From assembly GCA_002421005.1 (NCBI GenBank), contig DIJC01000011.1:50788-68698 (forward strand): 17,911 nucleotides of DNA, in the 5' to 3' direction. The notes under the pieces are model-generated. The model worked only from the letters and a program-made list of their open reading frames with translations. It was not told where the DNA came from and ran no database searches. A program made the translations under genes and the position numbers. This DNA is from Enterobacteriaceae bacterium UBA5654 (GTDB lineage: Bacteria > Pseudomonadota > Gammaproteobacteria > Enterobacterales > Enterobacteriaceae). Of the stretch, positions 8,144 through 15,030 are shown in pieces (position 1 is the first letter of the stretch; every line of letters starts with the position of its first letter).

Positions 8144-9402
8144 TGCCAGACGCCTTTGGTATCGACGATGTACTGCTGGCGCAGACTGTCGCCGCTGATG
8201 GCTTTAAATTCATTGTGATCGACCAGCATCACCAGCACATCCGCGCTGTCCAGCGCCTGCTGAACATCCACCAGCGTACAGTGACCGTCGAGCTTTTTCG
8301 GCAATTGATGAATATTAGGCTCCACCACCAGCGTTTCGCCGCTGTGCCAGCGGGCGATCTGTGCGGCAATCGCCATCGCCGGGCTTTCGCGCAGGTCGTC
8401 GATATTGGGCTTAAAAGCCAGTCCGAAACAGGCGATTTTAATGTCGCTGGCGCGCTTGCCGCTGGCGGTCAGGCAATCGGCAAGCGCCGCTTTAACCTGG
8501 TCGAGCACCCAGAGAGGTTTGTGATCGTTCACTTCACGCGCAGTGCGGATCAGCCGCGCCTGCTGCGGGTTCTGCGCAACGATAAACCACGGGTCAACGG
8601 CGATACAGTGGCCGCCGACGCCGGGGCCAGGCTGGAGAATATTCACGCGCGGGTGGCGATTTGCCAGGCGGATCAGTTCCCAGACGTTAATCCCCTGATC
8701 GGCGCAAATGAGCGATAATTCATTCGCAAATGCGATGTTAACGTCGCGGAAGCTGTTTTCAGTCAGCTTGCACATTTCGGCAGTGCGTGAGTTTGTCACC
8801 ACGCACTCACCTTCAAGGAAGATTTTGTACAGTTCGCTGGCGCGCGCGGAGCACACCGGCGTCATGCCGCCAATCACGCGGTCATTTTTAATCAATTCGA
8901 CCATCACCTGGCCAGGCAGCACGCGCTCCGGGCAGTAAGCGATATTGACATCCGCCTGCTCGCCCGCCTGCTGCGGAAAGGTCAGATCCGGGCGCATTTC
9001 CGCCAGCCATCCCGCCATCTGCTCGGTCGCGCCGACCGGAGAGGTGGATTCGAGGATCACCAGCGCACCTTTTTTCAGCACCGGGGCGATGGATTTTGCC
9101 GCCGCCTCAACGTAAACCATATCCGGCTCATGATCGCCTTTAAACGGCGTCGGCACCGCTATCAGCCACGCGTCGGCTTCCACCGGCGTGGTGCTGGCGC
9201 GCAGGTAACCGCCTTCGACCGCCGCTTTGACCACGCTGTCCAGATCCGGCTCAACGATGTGGATCTGCCCACGGTTGATGGTATCCACGGCATGCTGATT
9301 GATGTCCACGCCCACCACCTGCTTTTGCCGTGACGCAAAGGCGGCGGCGGTCGGCAGCCCGATGTAGCCCAGTCCAATAACGGAAATGGTAGAGAAACTC
9401 AT
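8140..9402 (-). CDS. wecC: UDP-ManNAc dehydrogenase WecC
   Basis: This 420-aa NAD-dependent UDP-sugar 6-dehydrogenase oxidises UDP-N-acetyl-D-mannosamine twice to UDP-ManNAcA, the WecG donor. The Rossmann glycine motif is GLGYIG at residues 10-15. The catalytic cysteine is C266 in GPGVGGHCIAVDPWF, and K212 in CKLTENSFRD with N223 in VNIAFANEL form the rest of the active site. The UDP-binding C-terminal domain starts near residue 320 (IACFGLAFKPNIDDLRESPA). Length equals E. coli WecC. The start overlaps the wecB stop as ATGA. The C-terminus (TKGVWH) is intact and corresponds to the E. coli end, so the loss of rffG-rffH left wecC whole. Confidence 0.97.
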   Translation of the reverse strand: MSFSTISVIGLGYIGLPTAAAFASRQKQVVGVDINQHAVDTINRGQIHIVEPDLDSVVKAAVEGGYLRASTTPVEADAWLIAVPTPFKGDHEPDMVYVEAAAKSIAPVLKKGALVILESTSPVGATEQMAGWLAEMRPDLTFPQQAGEQADVNIAYCPERVLPGQVMVELIKNDRVIGGMTPVCSARASELYKIFLEGECVVTNSRTAEMCKLTENSFRDVNIAFANELSLICADQGINVWELIRLANRHPRVNILQPGPGVGGHCIAVDPWFIVAQNPQQARLIRTAREVNDHKPLWVLDQVKAALADCLTASGKRASDIKIACFGLAFKPNIDDLRESPAMAIAAQIARWHSGETLVVEPNIHQLPKKLDGHCTLVDVQQALDSADVLVMLVDHNEFKAISGDSLRQQYIVDTKGVWH

Positions 9403-10529
9403 AGCGTTACCTGATTATTTTTCAGTGCGTCTAAAATACGTTCACAAGCTTTGCCGTCCCCGTATGGGTTGTGGGCGCGGCTCATGGCCTGGTATTCCTC
9501 TTCGTCATACAGCAGGCGCGTCACCTGCGCGACGATATCCTCACGGTCGGTTCCCACCAGCCGCACCGTCCCGGCTTCGACGGCCTCCGGGCGTTCGGTG
9601 GTATCGCGCATCACCAGCACCGGTTTACCCAGCGAAGGCGCTTCTTCCTGGATGCCGCCGGAATCGGTCAGGATCAGCCAGGCGTGATTCATCAGCCAGA
9701 CGAACGGCAGGTAATCCTGCGGCTCAATCAGGATCACGTTATCAATGTGTCCAAGAATGCGGTTAACCGGCTCGCTGACGTTCGGGTTCAGATGGACCGG
9801 ATAGACGATTTGCACATCGCGATTTTGCGCGGCAATGTCTGCCAGCGCCTGGCAGATCTGCTCAAAGCCTTCACCAAAACTTTCACGGCGATGCCCGGTG
9901 ACCAGAATCATTTTCTTGCCGTTGCTGAGGAACGGATAACGCGCGGTCAGTTCACCGCGCAGTTTTTCATCGGCCATCACCCGGTCGCGCACCCAGAACA
10001 GCGCATCAATGACGGTATTACCGGTCACGAAAATCTGCTCATCAAGGGTGTTTTCGTCCAGCAAATTCTGGCGCGAATTCTCCGTGGGCGCAAAATGCCA
10101 TGTGGCCAGCCGTCCGGTCAGCATCCGGTTCCCTTCTTCCGGCCATGGCGAGTTAAGATCGCCGGTGCGCAGTCCCGCCTCAACGTGACCGACCGGAATG
10201 CGCTGATAAAACGCCGCCAGGCTGGTCGCAATGGTGGTAGTGGTGTCGCCATGCACCAGCACCACGTCTGGCTTGAAGGATGCCAGAATCGGTTGCAGCC
10301 CCTGCAAAATGCGGCAGGTGATCTCAGTTAATCCCTGCCCCGGACTCATAATATTGAGATCGTAATCCGGGACGATAGAAAAGAGGTGCAGCACCTGATC
10401 GAGCATCTCCCGATGCTGCGCGGTGACGCATACTTTCGCCTCAAAATAAGGCTCCTTTGCCAGCGCATGTACCAGCGGTGCCATCTTGATGGCTTCCGGG
10501 CGTGTGCCAAATACAGTCAGTACTTTCAC
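9399..10529 (-). CDS. wecB: UDP-GlcNAc 2-epimerase WecB, GTG start
   Basis: This 376-aa non-hydrolysing UDP-N-acetylglucosamine 2-epimerase interconverts UDP-GlcNAc and UDP-ManNAc, feeding WecC. Key residues are where the family puts them: D95 in VHGDTTTT, E117 in GHVEAGLRT, E131 in PEEGNR and H213 in TGHRRESFG. The GT-B fold's nucleotide site is near LTDSGGIQEEAPSLGKP (about 287-303). The start is GTG at 10527-10529, as I recall for E. coli; an ATG two bases upstream is out of frame. It is preceded by a 58-base gap containing a strong hairpin, the only sizeable gap inside the ECA operon, and its stop overlaps wecC. Confidence 0.97.
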   Translation of the reverse strand: MKVLTVFGTRPEAIKMAPLVHALAKEPYFEAKVCVTAQHREMLDQVLHLFSIVPDYDLNIMSPGQGLTEITCRILQGLQPILASFKPDVVLVHGDTTTTIATSLAAFYQRIPVGHVEAGLRTGDLNSPWPEEGNRMLTGRLATWHFAPTENSRQNLLDENTLDEQIFVTGNTVIDALFWVRDRVMADEKLRGELTARYPFLSNGKKMILVTGHRRESFGEGFEQICQALADIAAQNRDVQIVYPVHLNPNVSEPVNRILGHIDNVILIEPQDYLPFVWLMNHAWLILTDSGGIQEEAPSLGKPVLVMRDTTERPEAVEAGTVRLVGTDREDIVAQVTRLLYDEEEYQAMSRAHNPYGDGKACERILDALKNNQVTL

Positions 10530-10549
10530 ATCAATTCTCTTCGATTAGA

Positions 10550-10575
10550 TAATGAAGGCGCGGCGGCCTTCATCA
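10550..10575 (-). other. Hairpin between wzzE and wecB
   Basis: On the minus strand TGATGAAGGC (rc of 10566-10575), six loop bases CGCCGC, then GCCTTCATTA (rc of 10550-10559) make a 10-bp stem with one G-U pair. It starts 12 bases after the wzzE stop and ends 20 bases before the wecB GTG. There is no T-run behind it, so it is not a standard terminator. It may protect or process the mRNA, or pace translation between the chain-length regulator and the sugar-nucleotide genes. Confidence 0.6.
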
Positions 10576-10587
10576 CAAATGCTGCGT

Positions 10588-11634
10588 TTAGCGTACACGG
10601 CGGCGCACAAGTGCCACCCCGGAACCGATTAACGCACCCACAATGCCCCACATGATCATCAGGAAGGCACGACGAGGGCTATCACGTTTTACAGGCTCTT
10701 CGGGCGTACGCAAATAACGATAGGTCTGAAAACGCGGGTCCAGCACAGGACCAACGTTGAGCGTGGTCAGCATCGCCCGATTTTGATCATAATCGAGATC
10801 GAATTCCGGGCCAACGGCCTGCAAATTCTCCAGCCGGGCCTGCAACATCGGACGACCCAGCAGGAAAAGTTCGGAGTCCGGTAACTCTTCTGCCGGAACG
10901 TCGGTCTCGCTACGGGAAATATTATGATCCTGGGCGACTTTCAGCGCCTGCTGAATGTTATGTACCCGACGATTATAAATAGACTTCGCCACCTCTTCCT
11001 GACGCTTTACCTGCGCTTTCATCTGAATAGTGCGGGCGGACCACGCGCCTTTCAGCTCGTCATTAAGATGGCCCGCCGAACGCTGGCTGGCGAACGCTAC
11101 GTACTGGCGCAGCAAATTATTGGCATCCGGCGCGGTTTCTGCGGTGAGCTTCACGCTGTCGCTGAGGCTTTTCAGCGGATCGCCGGGCATAAACTGAATG
11201 TCGTTGATCAGATCGTCAAGCAGCGCCGCGTCCGCCCTGGAGTTACCAACCATGCGCTGTTTGTAATAGTCAGTTTGCGACCAGAAATCCCGCCGCGTAT
11301 CCCACGAGGCGAGCTGTACCACAAACTCTTTATACGCTTCATCCATTACCGACGGCTGATCCGTTGGGGTCTGATTGGCGCGGGCATCGAGGTTACGTAA
11401 GAACTGCTGCTGGGAGTAAAAGCCCCCCAGCATGTTGACGGTCGGCCGGTCGGTGATGGCTGTCGCCCCCCACTCCTGACGCGCAAAGAAGGTGTAGAGC
11501 AGAGCAACCAGAGCAAACAGCAGCGCCATTCCCACTATCCAAAACTTTCCTGCCCACAAAGTACGAAACAGACCGCGAATATCCAGTTCATTCTCAGCGC
11601 TCACTGGCTGTGCTCCTGGTAATGGTTGAGTCAT
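10588..11634 (-). CDS. wzzE: ECA chain-length regulator WzzE
   Basis: This 348-aa polysaccharide co-polymerase (PCP-1, Wzz family) sets the modal length of ECA chains made by WzyE, and in E. coli is also needed for cyclic ECA. The architecture is a cytoplasmic N-terminus, TM1 at about residues 31-51, a large helical periplasmic domain, and TM2 at about 322-342 preceded by the family proline-rich segment TPEEPVKRDSPRRAF. It ends in a basic tail (RRRVR). I chose ATG at 11632-11634, which aligns with the E. coli start (MTQP) and lies well spaced behind GAGG. A GTG immediately before it (11635-11637) would be too close to that site. It follows wecA by 12 bases. Confidence 0.95.
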   Translation of the reverse strand: MTQPLPGAQPVSAENELDIRGLFRTLWAGKFWIVGMALLFALVALLYTFFARQEWGATAITDRPTVNMLGGFYSQQQFLRNLDARANQTPTDQPSVMDEAYKEFVVQLASWDTRRDFWSQTDYYKQRMVGNSRADAALLDDLINDIQFMPGDPLKSLSDSVKLTAETAPDANNLLRQYVAFASQRSAGHLNDELKGAWSARTIQMKAQVKRQEEVAKSIYNRRVHNIQQALKVAQDHNISRSETDVPAEELPDSELFLLGRPMLQARLENLQAVGPEFDLDYDQNRAMLTTLNVGPVLDPRFQTYRYLRTPEEPVKRDSPRRAFLMIMWGIVGALIGSGVALVRRRVR

Positions 11635-11646
11635 CACTTCCTCAGA

Positions 11647-12750
11647 TTATTTAGTTAATTTTGGATTGCTACCGCTGAGCCGCCGGGTTCTGCGTTTCAT
11701 GCGTTTAATAAAGCGCGCTACCTTCCAGGCCCGCTTGATGCAGTAGCCATACAGGAAGAATGCCAGCAAAAATAAGATTAGCATGACCCATTCAGGAACA
11801 ATGCGGGTGGCTTCAGCAATGACACCAATCGCGGCCAGTAACGCAGCGGCAAGTGTAATAAGAACAAAAGCCTGACGAGAAGTAAAACCGGCACGCATGA
11901 TCAGGTGATGGATGTGCTGACGGTCCGGGGAGAAGGGACTCATTCCTTTGCGCAGGCGGCGGTACATAATCGCCACCATATCCATCAGGGGAATGGCGAT
12001 GATCCACAGCGCCGTAACCGGGCTAATCGGGTGCGTTTTACCCTGGGTGGTTTCCAGCAGGATCCAGATCACTGTAAAACCAATCAGCGTACTGCCTGCA
12101 TCGCCCATAAAGACTTTATAACGCCGCCCTAGCGCGCCGAGGTTTAATAAAATATAAGGGAGGATGGCGGCAATCATGGCAAAGCACCACATGGCGAGGC
12201 TGGTTTGTCCGTCAAACCACAGGATCAGGCCGATGGCACCAAACGACACGCTCGACAGCCCGCCAAGCAGCCCGTCAATGCCATCCACCATATTAAAGGC
12301 GTTGATCGCCGCCCAGACCGCAAACAGCGTGAGCAGAAAACCAAACGGTCCAAGCACCAGTTCCCACGGGCCAAAAATATAGCCCAGGCTGCTCAGGTGC
12401 AGGTTAGCGACGCTTATCATTACGATGCCGACAATGGCCTGTACCGTCGCGCGGAATTTTACGCTGATGTCAAAACGGTCATCCAGCGCACCGACGAAGA
12501 CCAGCACACCAGCACACAGCAGGTACAGCGAGGCATGAGGTATATAGTAATTAATAATTTCAAAGGTAAAACAAATGCCTGCATAGACAGAAATACCCCC
12601 CACTAAGGGGATCAGTCCCTGATGACGTTTGCGAAAGTTGGGTTTATCAACTAAACCGACCCTTATAGCTACCTTACGCGCAAAAAAAAGAAATAAGGTA
12701 GTGAACAGAAATATACTGATCAAATCAGCCGAGGCAGCCAGTAAATTCAC
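11647..12750 (-). CDS. wecA: Undecaprenyl-phosphate GlcNAc-1-P transferase WecA, GTG start
   Basis: This 367-aa polytopic enzyme of the polyprenyl-phosphate N-acetylhexosamine-1-phosphate transferase family (MraY/WecA) makes undecaprenyl-PP-GlcNAc (lipid I). This is the first step of ECA and of many O-antigens, and the tunicamycin target. Catalytic residues are visible: D90-D91 in GALDDRFD, D156 and D159 in NMVDGIDGL, and the HIHH motif in DRQHIHHLIMRAGF. About 11 hydrophobic segments precede a strongly basic C-terminus. Length equals E. coli WecA. The start codon is GTG (12748-12750), as in E. coli, with only a weak GAGAG-type ribosome site upstream. First gene of the ECA operon, separated from rho by its terminator and about 170 bases. 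Confidence 0.96.
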   Translation of the reverse strand: MNLLAASADLISIFLFTTLFLFFARKVAIRVGLVDKPNFRKRHQGLIPLVGGISVYAGICFTFEIINYYIPHASLYLLCAGVLVFVGALDDRFDISVKFRATVQAIVGIVMISVANLHLSSLGYIFGPWELVLGPFGFLLTLFAVWAAINAFNMVDGIDGLLGGLSSVSFGAIGLILWFDGQTSLAMWCFAMIAAILPYILLNLGALGRRYKVFMGDAGSTLIGFTVIWILLETTQGKTHPISPVTALWIIAIPLMDMVAIMYRRLRKGMSPFSPDRQHIHHLIMRAGFTSRQAFVLITLAAALLAAIGVIAEATRIVPEWVMLILFLLAFFLYGYCIKRAWKVARFIKRMKRRTRRLSGSNPKLTK

Positions 12751-12921
12751 AATTCACACTCTCAAATAATATTTAGTTTCAGAAGTATAACCACGAAGCA
12801 ACCTATCCAGAAGGAAAACTCTGACCTGGCTTGAGGGAAATCTGACAAATTTCAGCCAGACAGCCACTTCTGAAGGCTCCTTGCCCTTTTTTAGTCTTAT
12901 CGGAGTAAGCGTAGGCAACGG
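12751..12921 (-). promoter_or_regulatory. Leader and probable promoter region of the ECA operon
   Basis: These 171 bases between the rho terminator and wecA must hold the operon's own promoter if the rho terminator is efficient. The best -10 boxes on the minus strand are TATACT (rc of AGTATA at 12783-12788) and TATTAT (rc of ATAATA at 12767-12772), but neither has a good -35 box at 16-18 bases. I found no JUMPstart/ops element. No ORF of note. Confidence 0.4.
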
Positions 12922-12952
12922 CAAACAAAAACGCCACGCAAAAGCGTGGCGT
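12922..12952 (-). terminator. Intrinsic terminator of rho
   Basis: On the minus strand ACGCCACGC (rc of 12944-12952), loop TTTT and GCGTGGCGT (rc of 12931-12939) form a perfect 9-bp GC-rich stem. It is followed by TTTTGTTTG and starts 18 bases past the rho stop. The plus strand also reads the stem followed by TTTATT, so it could stop transcription from either side. Confidence 0.9.
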
Positions 12953-12970
12953 TTATTAACAATTCCTGAA

Positions 12971-14230
12971 TTACGAACGTTTCATCATGTCGAAGAAATC
13001 GTCGTTAGTTTTGGTCATTGCCAGTTTATTAATGAGGAATTCCATCGCGTCGATTTCACCCATCGGATGGATGATTTTGCGCAGGATCCACATTTTTTGC
13101 AGCTCTTCCTGAGTGGTGAGCAGCTCTTCTTTACGCGTACCGGAGCGGTTGTAGTCGATAGCCGGGAAGACGCGTTTCTCGGCGATTTTACGCGCCAGAT
13201 GCAGTTCCATGTTACCGGTGCCTTTAAACTCTTCGTAGATAACTTCATCCATTTTAGAGCCGGTATCCACCAGTGCGGTGGCGATGATGGTCAGGCTGCC
13301 GCCCTCTTCCACGTTACGCGCTGCGCCGAAGAAACGCTTCGGACGATGCAGGGCGTTGGCATCCACACCACCGGTCAACACTTTACCGGACGCCGGGACT
13401 ACGGTGTTGTAAGCACGCGCCAGACGCGTGATGGAGTCGAGCAGGATGATCACGTCTTTTTTGTGCTCAACCAGACGCTTAGCCTTCTCGATCACCATTT
13501 CCGCAACCTGAACGTGACGGGAAGCCGGTTCGTCAAACGTTGACGCGACCACTTCACCTTTCACCAGACGCTGCATCTCAGTCACTTCTTCAGGACGTTC
13601 GTCAATCAGCAGCACCATCAGCACGCAGTCAGGGTGATTATAAGCAATGCTCTGTGCGATGTTTTGCAGCAGCATGGTTTTACCGGCTTTCGGCGGTGCC
13701 ACAATCAGACCACGCTGACCACGACCAATCGGCGAAGCCAGATCCAGTACGCGAGCGGTTAAGTCTTCGGTAGAGCCGTTACCACGTTCCATACGCAGAC
13801 GAGAGTTTGCGTGCAGCGGCGTTAAGTTCTCAAAGAGGATCTTATTACGCGCGTTTTCAGGTTTATCGTAGTTAACTTCATTGACTTTCAACAGCGCAAA
13901 GTAGCGTTCGCCTTCTTTCGGCGGGCGAATCTTACCAGAAATGGTATCACCAGTGCGGAGGTTGAAACGGCGGATTTGGCTGGGAGAAACGTAGATGTCA
14001 TCGGGACCGGCGAGGTAGGAGCTGTCTGCGGAGCGGAGGAAACCAAATCCGTCCTGCAATATCTCCAGCACACCGTCACCAAAGATATCTTCGCCACTCT
14101 TTGCATGCTGCTTCAGGATGGCAAAAATGATGTCCTGCTTACGCATGCGGGCCTGGTTTTCCAGTCCCATATTTTCGCCGAGAGTAATCAGCTCAGAAAC
14201 CGGCGTATTCTTTAATTCGGTAAGATTCAT
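12971..14230 (-). CDS. rho: Transcription termination factor Rho
   Basis: This 419-aa protein is nearly identical to E. coli Rho. It is a hexameric RNA-dependent ATPase/translocase that loads on C-rich rut sites and ends transcription. The N-terminal helical part (1-47) is followed by the cold-shock RNA-binding fold with RNP1 DGFGFLR near residues 60-66. The Walker A region is APPKAGKTMLL (K181, K184, T185), Walker B ends in VIILLDSITRLARAY, the Q-loop region is SGKVLTGGVDANALHRPKRF and the R-loop is EEFKGTGNMELHL. I chose ATG 14228-14230, the universal start. The frame runs 24 codons further up to 14302, but that part lies in the leader. No purine-rich ribosome site precedes the ATG, in keeping with tight autogenous control. 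Confidence 0.99.
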   Translation of the reverse strand: MNLTELKNTPVSELITLGENMGLENQARMRKQDIIFAILKQHAKSGEDIFGDGVLEILQDGFGFLRSADSSYLAGPDDIYVSPSQIRRFNLRTGDTISGKIRPPKEGERYFALLKVNEVNYDKPENARNKILFENLTPLHANSRLRMERGNGSTEDLTARVLDLASPIGRGQRGLIVAPPKAGKTMLLQNIAQSIAYNHPDCVLMVLLIDERPEEVTEMQRLVKGEVVASTFDEPASRHVQVAEMVIEKAKRLVEHKKDVIILLDSITRLARAYNTVVPASGKVLTGGVDANALHRPKRFFGAARNVEEGGSLTIIATALVDTGSKMDEVIYEEFKGTGNMELHLARKIAEKRVFPAIDYNRSGTRKEELLTTQEELQKMWILRKIIHPMGEIDAMEFLINKLAMTKTNDDFFDMMKRS

Positions 14231-14294
14231 AGTGGTGTGGGTTCTTAAACTAGGGGTAAATCTCGAACTTAATGTTGTGAATGGTATGGCAGGG

Positions 14295-14417
14295 TCATCC
14301 ATGCCTGTTAAACGGCCATCGACTCATGTCTGTTCGCTGTCTGGTCACAGGAGAGTACGCAGATCTGAAACGACAAGACGAATTGAGTGATAAGCCCGGA
14401 ATCTGTTCGCTTCTCGA
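14295..14417 (-). pseudogene. rhoL: rhoL leader-peptide frame without a start codon
   Basis: In the rho leader one minus-strand frame reads RSEQIPGLSLNSSCRF, then RSAYSPVTRQRTDMSR, then WPFNRHG and stop. E. coli RhoL (33 aa) begins MRSEQISGSSLNPSCRF and ends in MSR. The peptide is therefore clearly homologous, but the codon before RSEQ is TCG (14415-14417) instead of ATG. I see no ATG, GTG or TTG in this frame between the predicted transcription start (about 14443) and RSEQ; the only upstream TTG lies in the -10 box. The E. coli stop after MSR is a TGG codon here, adding seven residues. Either translation starts at a rare codon, or the leader works as RNA only. Confidence 0.6.
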
Positions 14418-14449
14418 ATGAGTGACTAGAACAACCGGAAGCGTCGGGT

Positions 14450-14478
14450 AATACAAGATATGCTTAAAACGAAGTCAA
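14450..14478 (-). promoter_or_regulatory. Promoter of rho
   Basis: On the minus strand -35 TTGACT (rc of 14473-14478) is followed by 17 bases and -10 TGTATT (rc of 14450-14455). A start near 14443 gives a leader of about 210 bases, the length range of the E. coli rho leader, in which Rho terminates its own transcription. The remaining 14231-14294 part of the leader holds no gene I can support. Confidence 0.6.
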
Positions 14479-14494
14479 AACTAACTTAGCACGA

Positions 14495-14514
14495 CTCTGG
14501 CCGGGCGTCCAGAG
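14495..14514 (-). terminator. Stem-loop between trxA and the rho promoter
   Basis: CTCTGG, eight loop bases and CCAGAG form a perfect 6-bp stem on the minus strand, about 45 bases past the trxA stop and 16 bases before the rho -35 box. The T-rich stretch after it (GTTAGTTTT) is 10-15 bases away, so it is an imperfect terminator. It may serve as a second stop for trxA transcripts. Confidence 0.35.
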
Positions 14515-14546
14515 ATCCCGTGAATTTAAGGATAACGGACGCCGCG

Positions 14547-14574
14547 AAAAAAATTCCTTACGCCAGGTTGGCGT
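14547..14574 (-). terminator. Possible trxA terminator overlapping its stop
   Basis: The end of trxA on the minus strand gives ACGCC, loop AACCT, GGCGT (14560-14574), then six bases and a run of seven T (rc of 14547-14553). The stem is short (5 bp) and the T-run is offset, so efficiency is uncertain. GGCGTCC further on could compete for the same arm. Confidence 0.4.
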
Positions 14575-14887
14575 CGAGGAACTCTTTCAGTTGACCTTTG
14601 GACAGTGCGCCCACTTTGGTCGCCGCCACTTCACCGTTTTTGAACAGCAGCAGGGTCGGGATACCGCGAATGCCGTATTTCGGCGCAGTACCAGGGTTCT
14701 GGTCGATGTTCAGCTTGGCAATCGTCAGTTTGCCCTGATACTCATCAGCGATTTCATCCAGAATCGGGGCGATCATTTTACACGGTCCGCACCACTCTGC
14801 CCAGAAATCAACAAGAACCAGCCCTTCTGCTTTGAGTACATCCGTGTCAAAACTGTCGTCAGTCAGGTGAATAATTTTATCGCTCAT
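14558..14887 (-). CDS. trxA: Thioredoxin 1 TrxA
   Basis: This 109-aa cytoplasmic thioredoxin reduces protein disulfides (ribonucleotide reductase, PAPS reductase, methionine sulfoxide reductases) and is itself reduced by thioredoxin reductase. The redox site is WCGPC (C33, C36), with D27 buried beneath it in VDFWAEW and the cis-proline in RGIPT near residue 77. It differs from E. coli TrxA at only a few positions (for example EGLVL for DGAIL around residues 21-25). The start is the ATG at 14885-14887, preceded by GGAG. The frame continues 14 codons further up, but that extension is not part of any known TrxA. It stands divergent from rhlB across 143 bases. Confidence 0.99.
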   Translation of the reverse strand: MSDKIIHLTDDSFDTDVLKAEGLVLVDFWAEWCGPCKMIAPILDEIADEYQGKLTIAKLNIDQNPGTAPKYGIRGIPTLLLFKNGEVAATKVGALSKGQLKEFLDANLA

Positions 14888-14915
14888 ATTTAACTCCACA
14901 GGAATAAGCCTGGTA

Positions 14916-14962
14916 TGTTGGTGTAGCATTAAACAACAACTGTTGATGTTGCATTAACCAAC
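14916..14962. repeat. Tandem 22-base repeat, period 25, between trxA and rhlB
   Basis: Positions 14916-14937 and 14941-14962 share 19 of 22 bases (consensus TGTTGRTGTWGCATTAAMCAAC). Each unit carries TGTTG at one end and CAAC at the other, so each is also a weak inverted repeat. Together with the rest of 14888-15030 this is the control region for the divergent trxA and rhlB genes. I could not assign a good promoter to either gene. Confidence 0.6.
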
Positions 14963-15030
14963 TAAAGGTTGACTTTATTTCACCGGATACGCTTTCGTAA
15001 AGCAATAGTAAGCTGATATTCTACCACACT

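Noticed and set aside
9471..10331. Plus-strand frame (286 codons) opposite wecB
   Set aside because: Antisense shadow of wecB, whose catalytic residues D95, E117, E131 and H213 are all in register on the minus strand.
12751..12921. JUMPstart/ops (RfaH) element before the ECA operon
   Set aside because: The CAAGCCAGGTCAGAG stretch is only loosely similar to the JUMPstart core and the ops sequence GGCGGTAGC is absent.
14231..14302. 24-codon upstream extension of rho
   Set aside because: Rho starts with MNLTELKNTPV in all relatives I know; the extension lies in the leader RNA just below the rhoL frame.
14888..14929. 14-codon upstream extension of trxA
   Set aside because: The ATG at 14885-14887 has a good GGAG site and gives the standard 109-aa thioredoxin.
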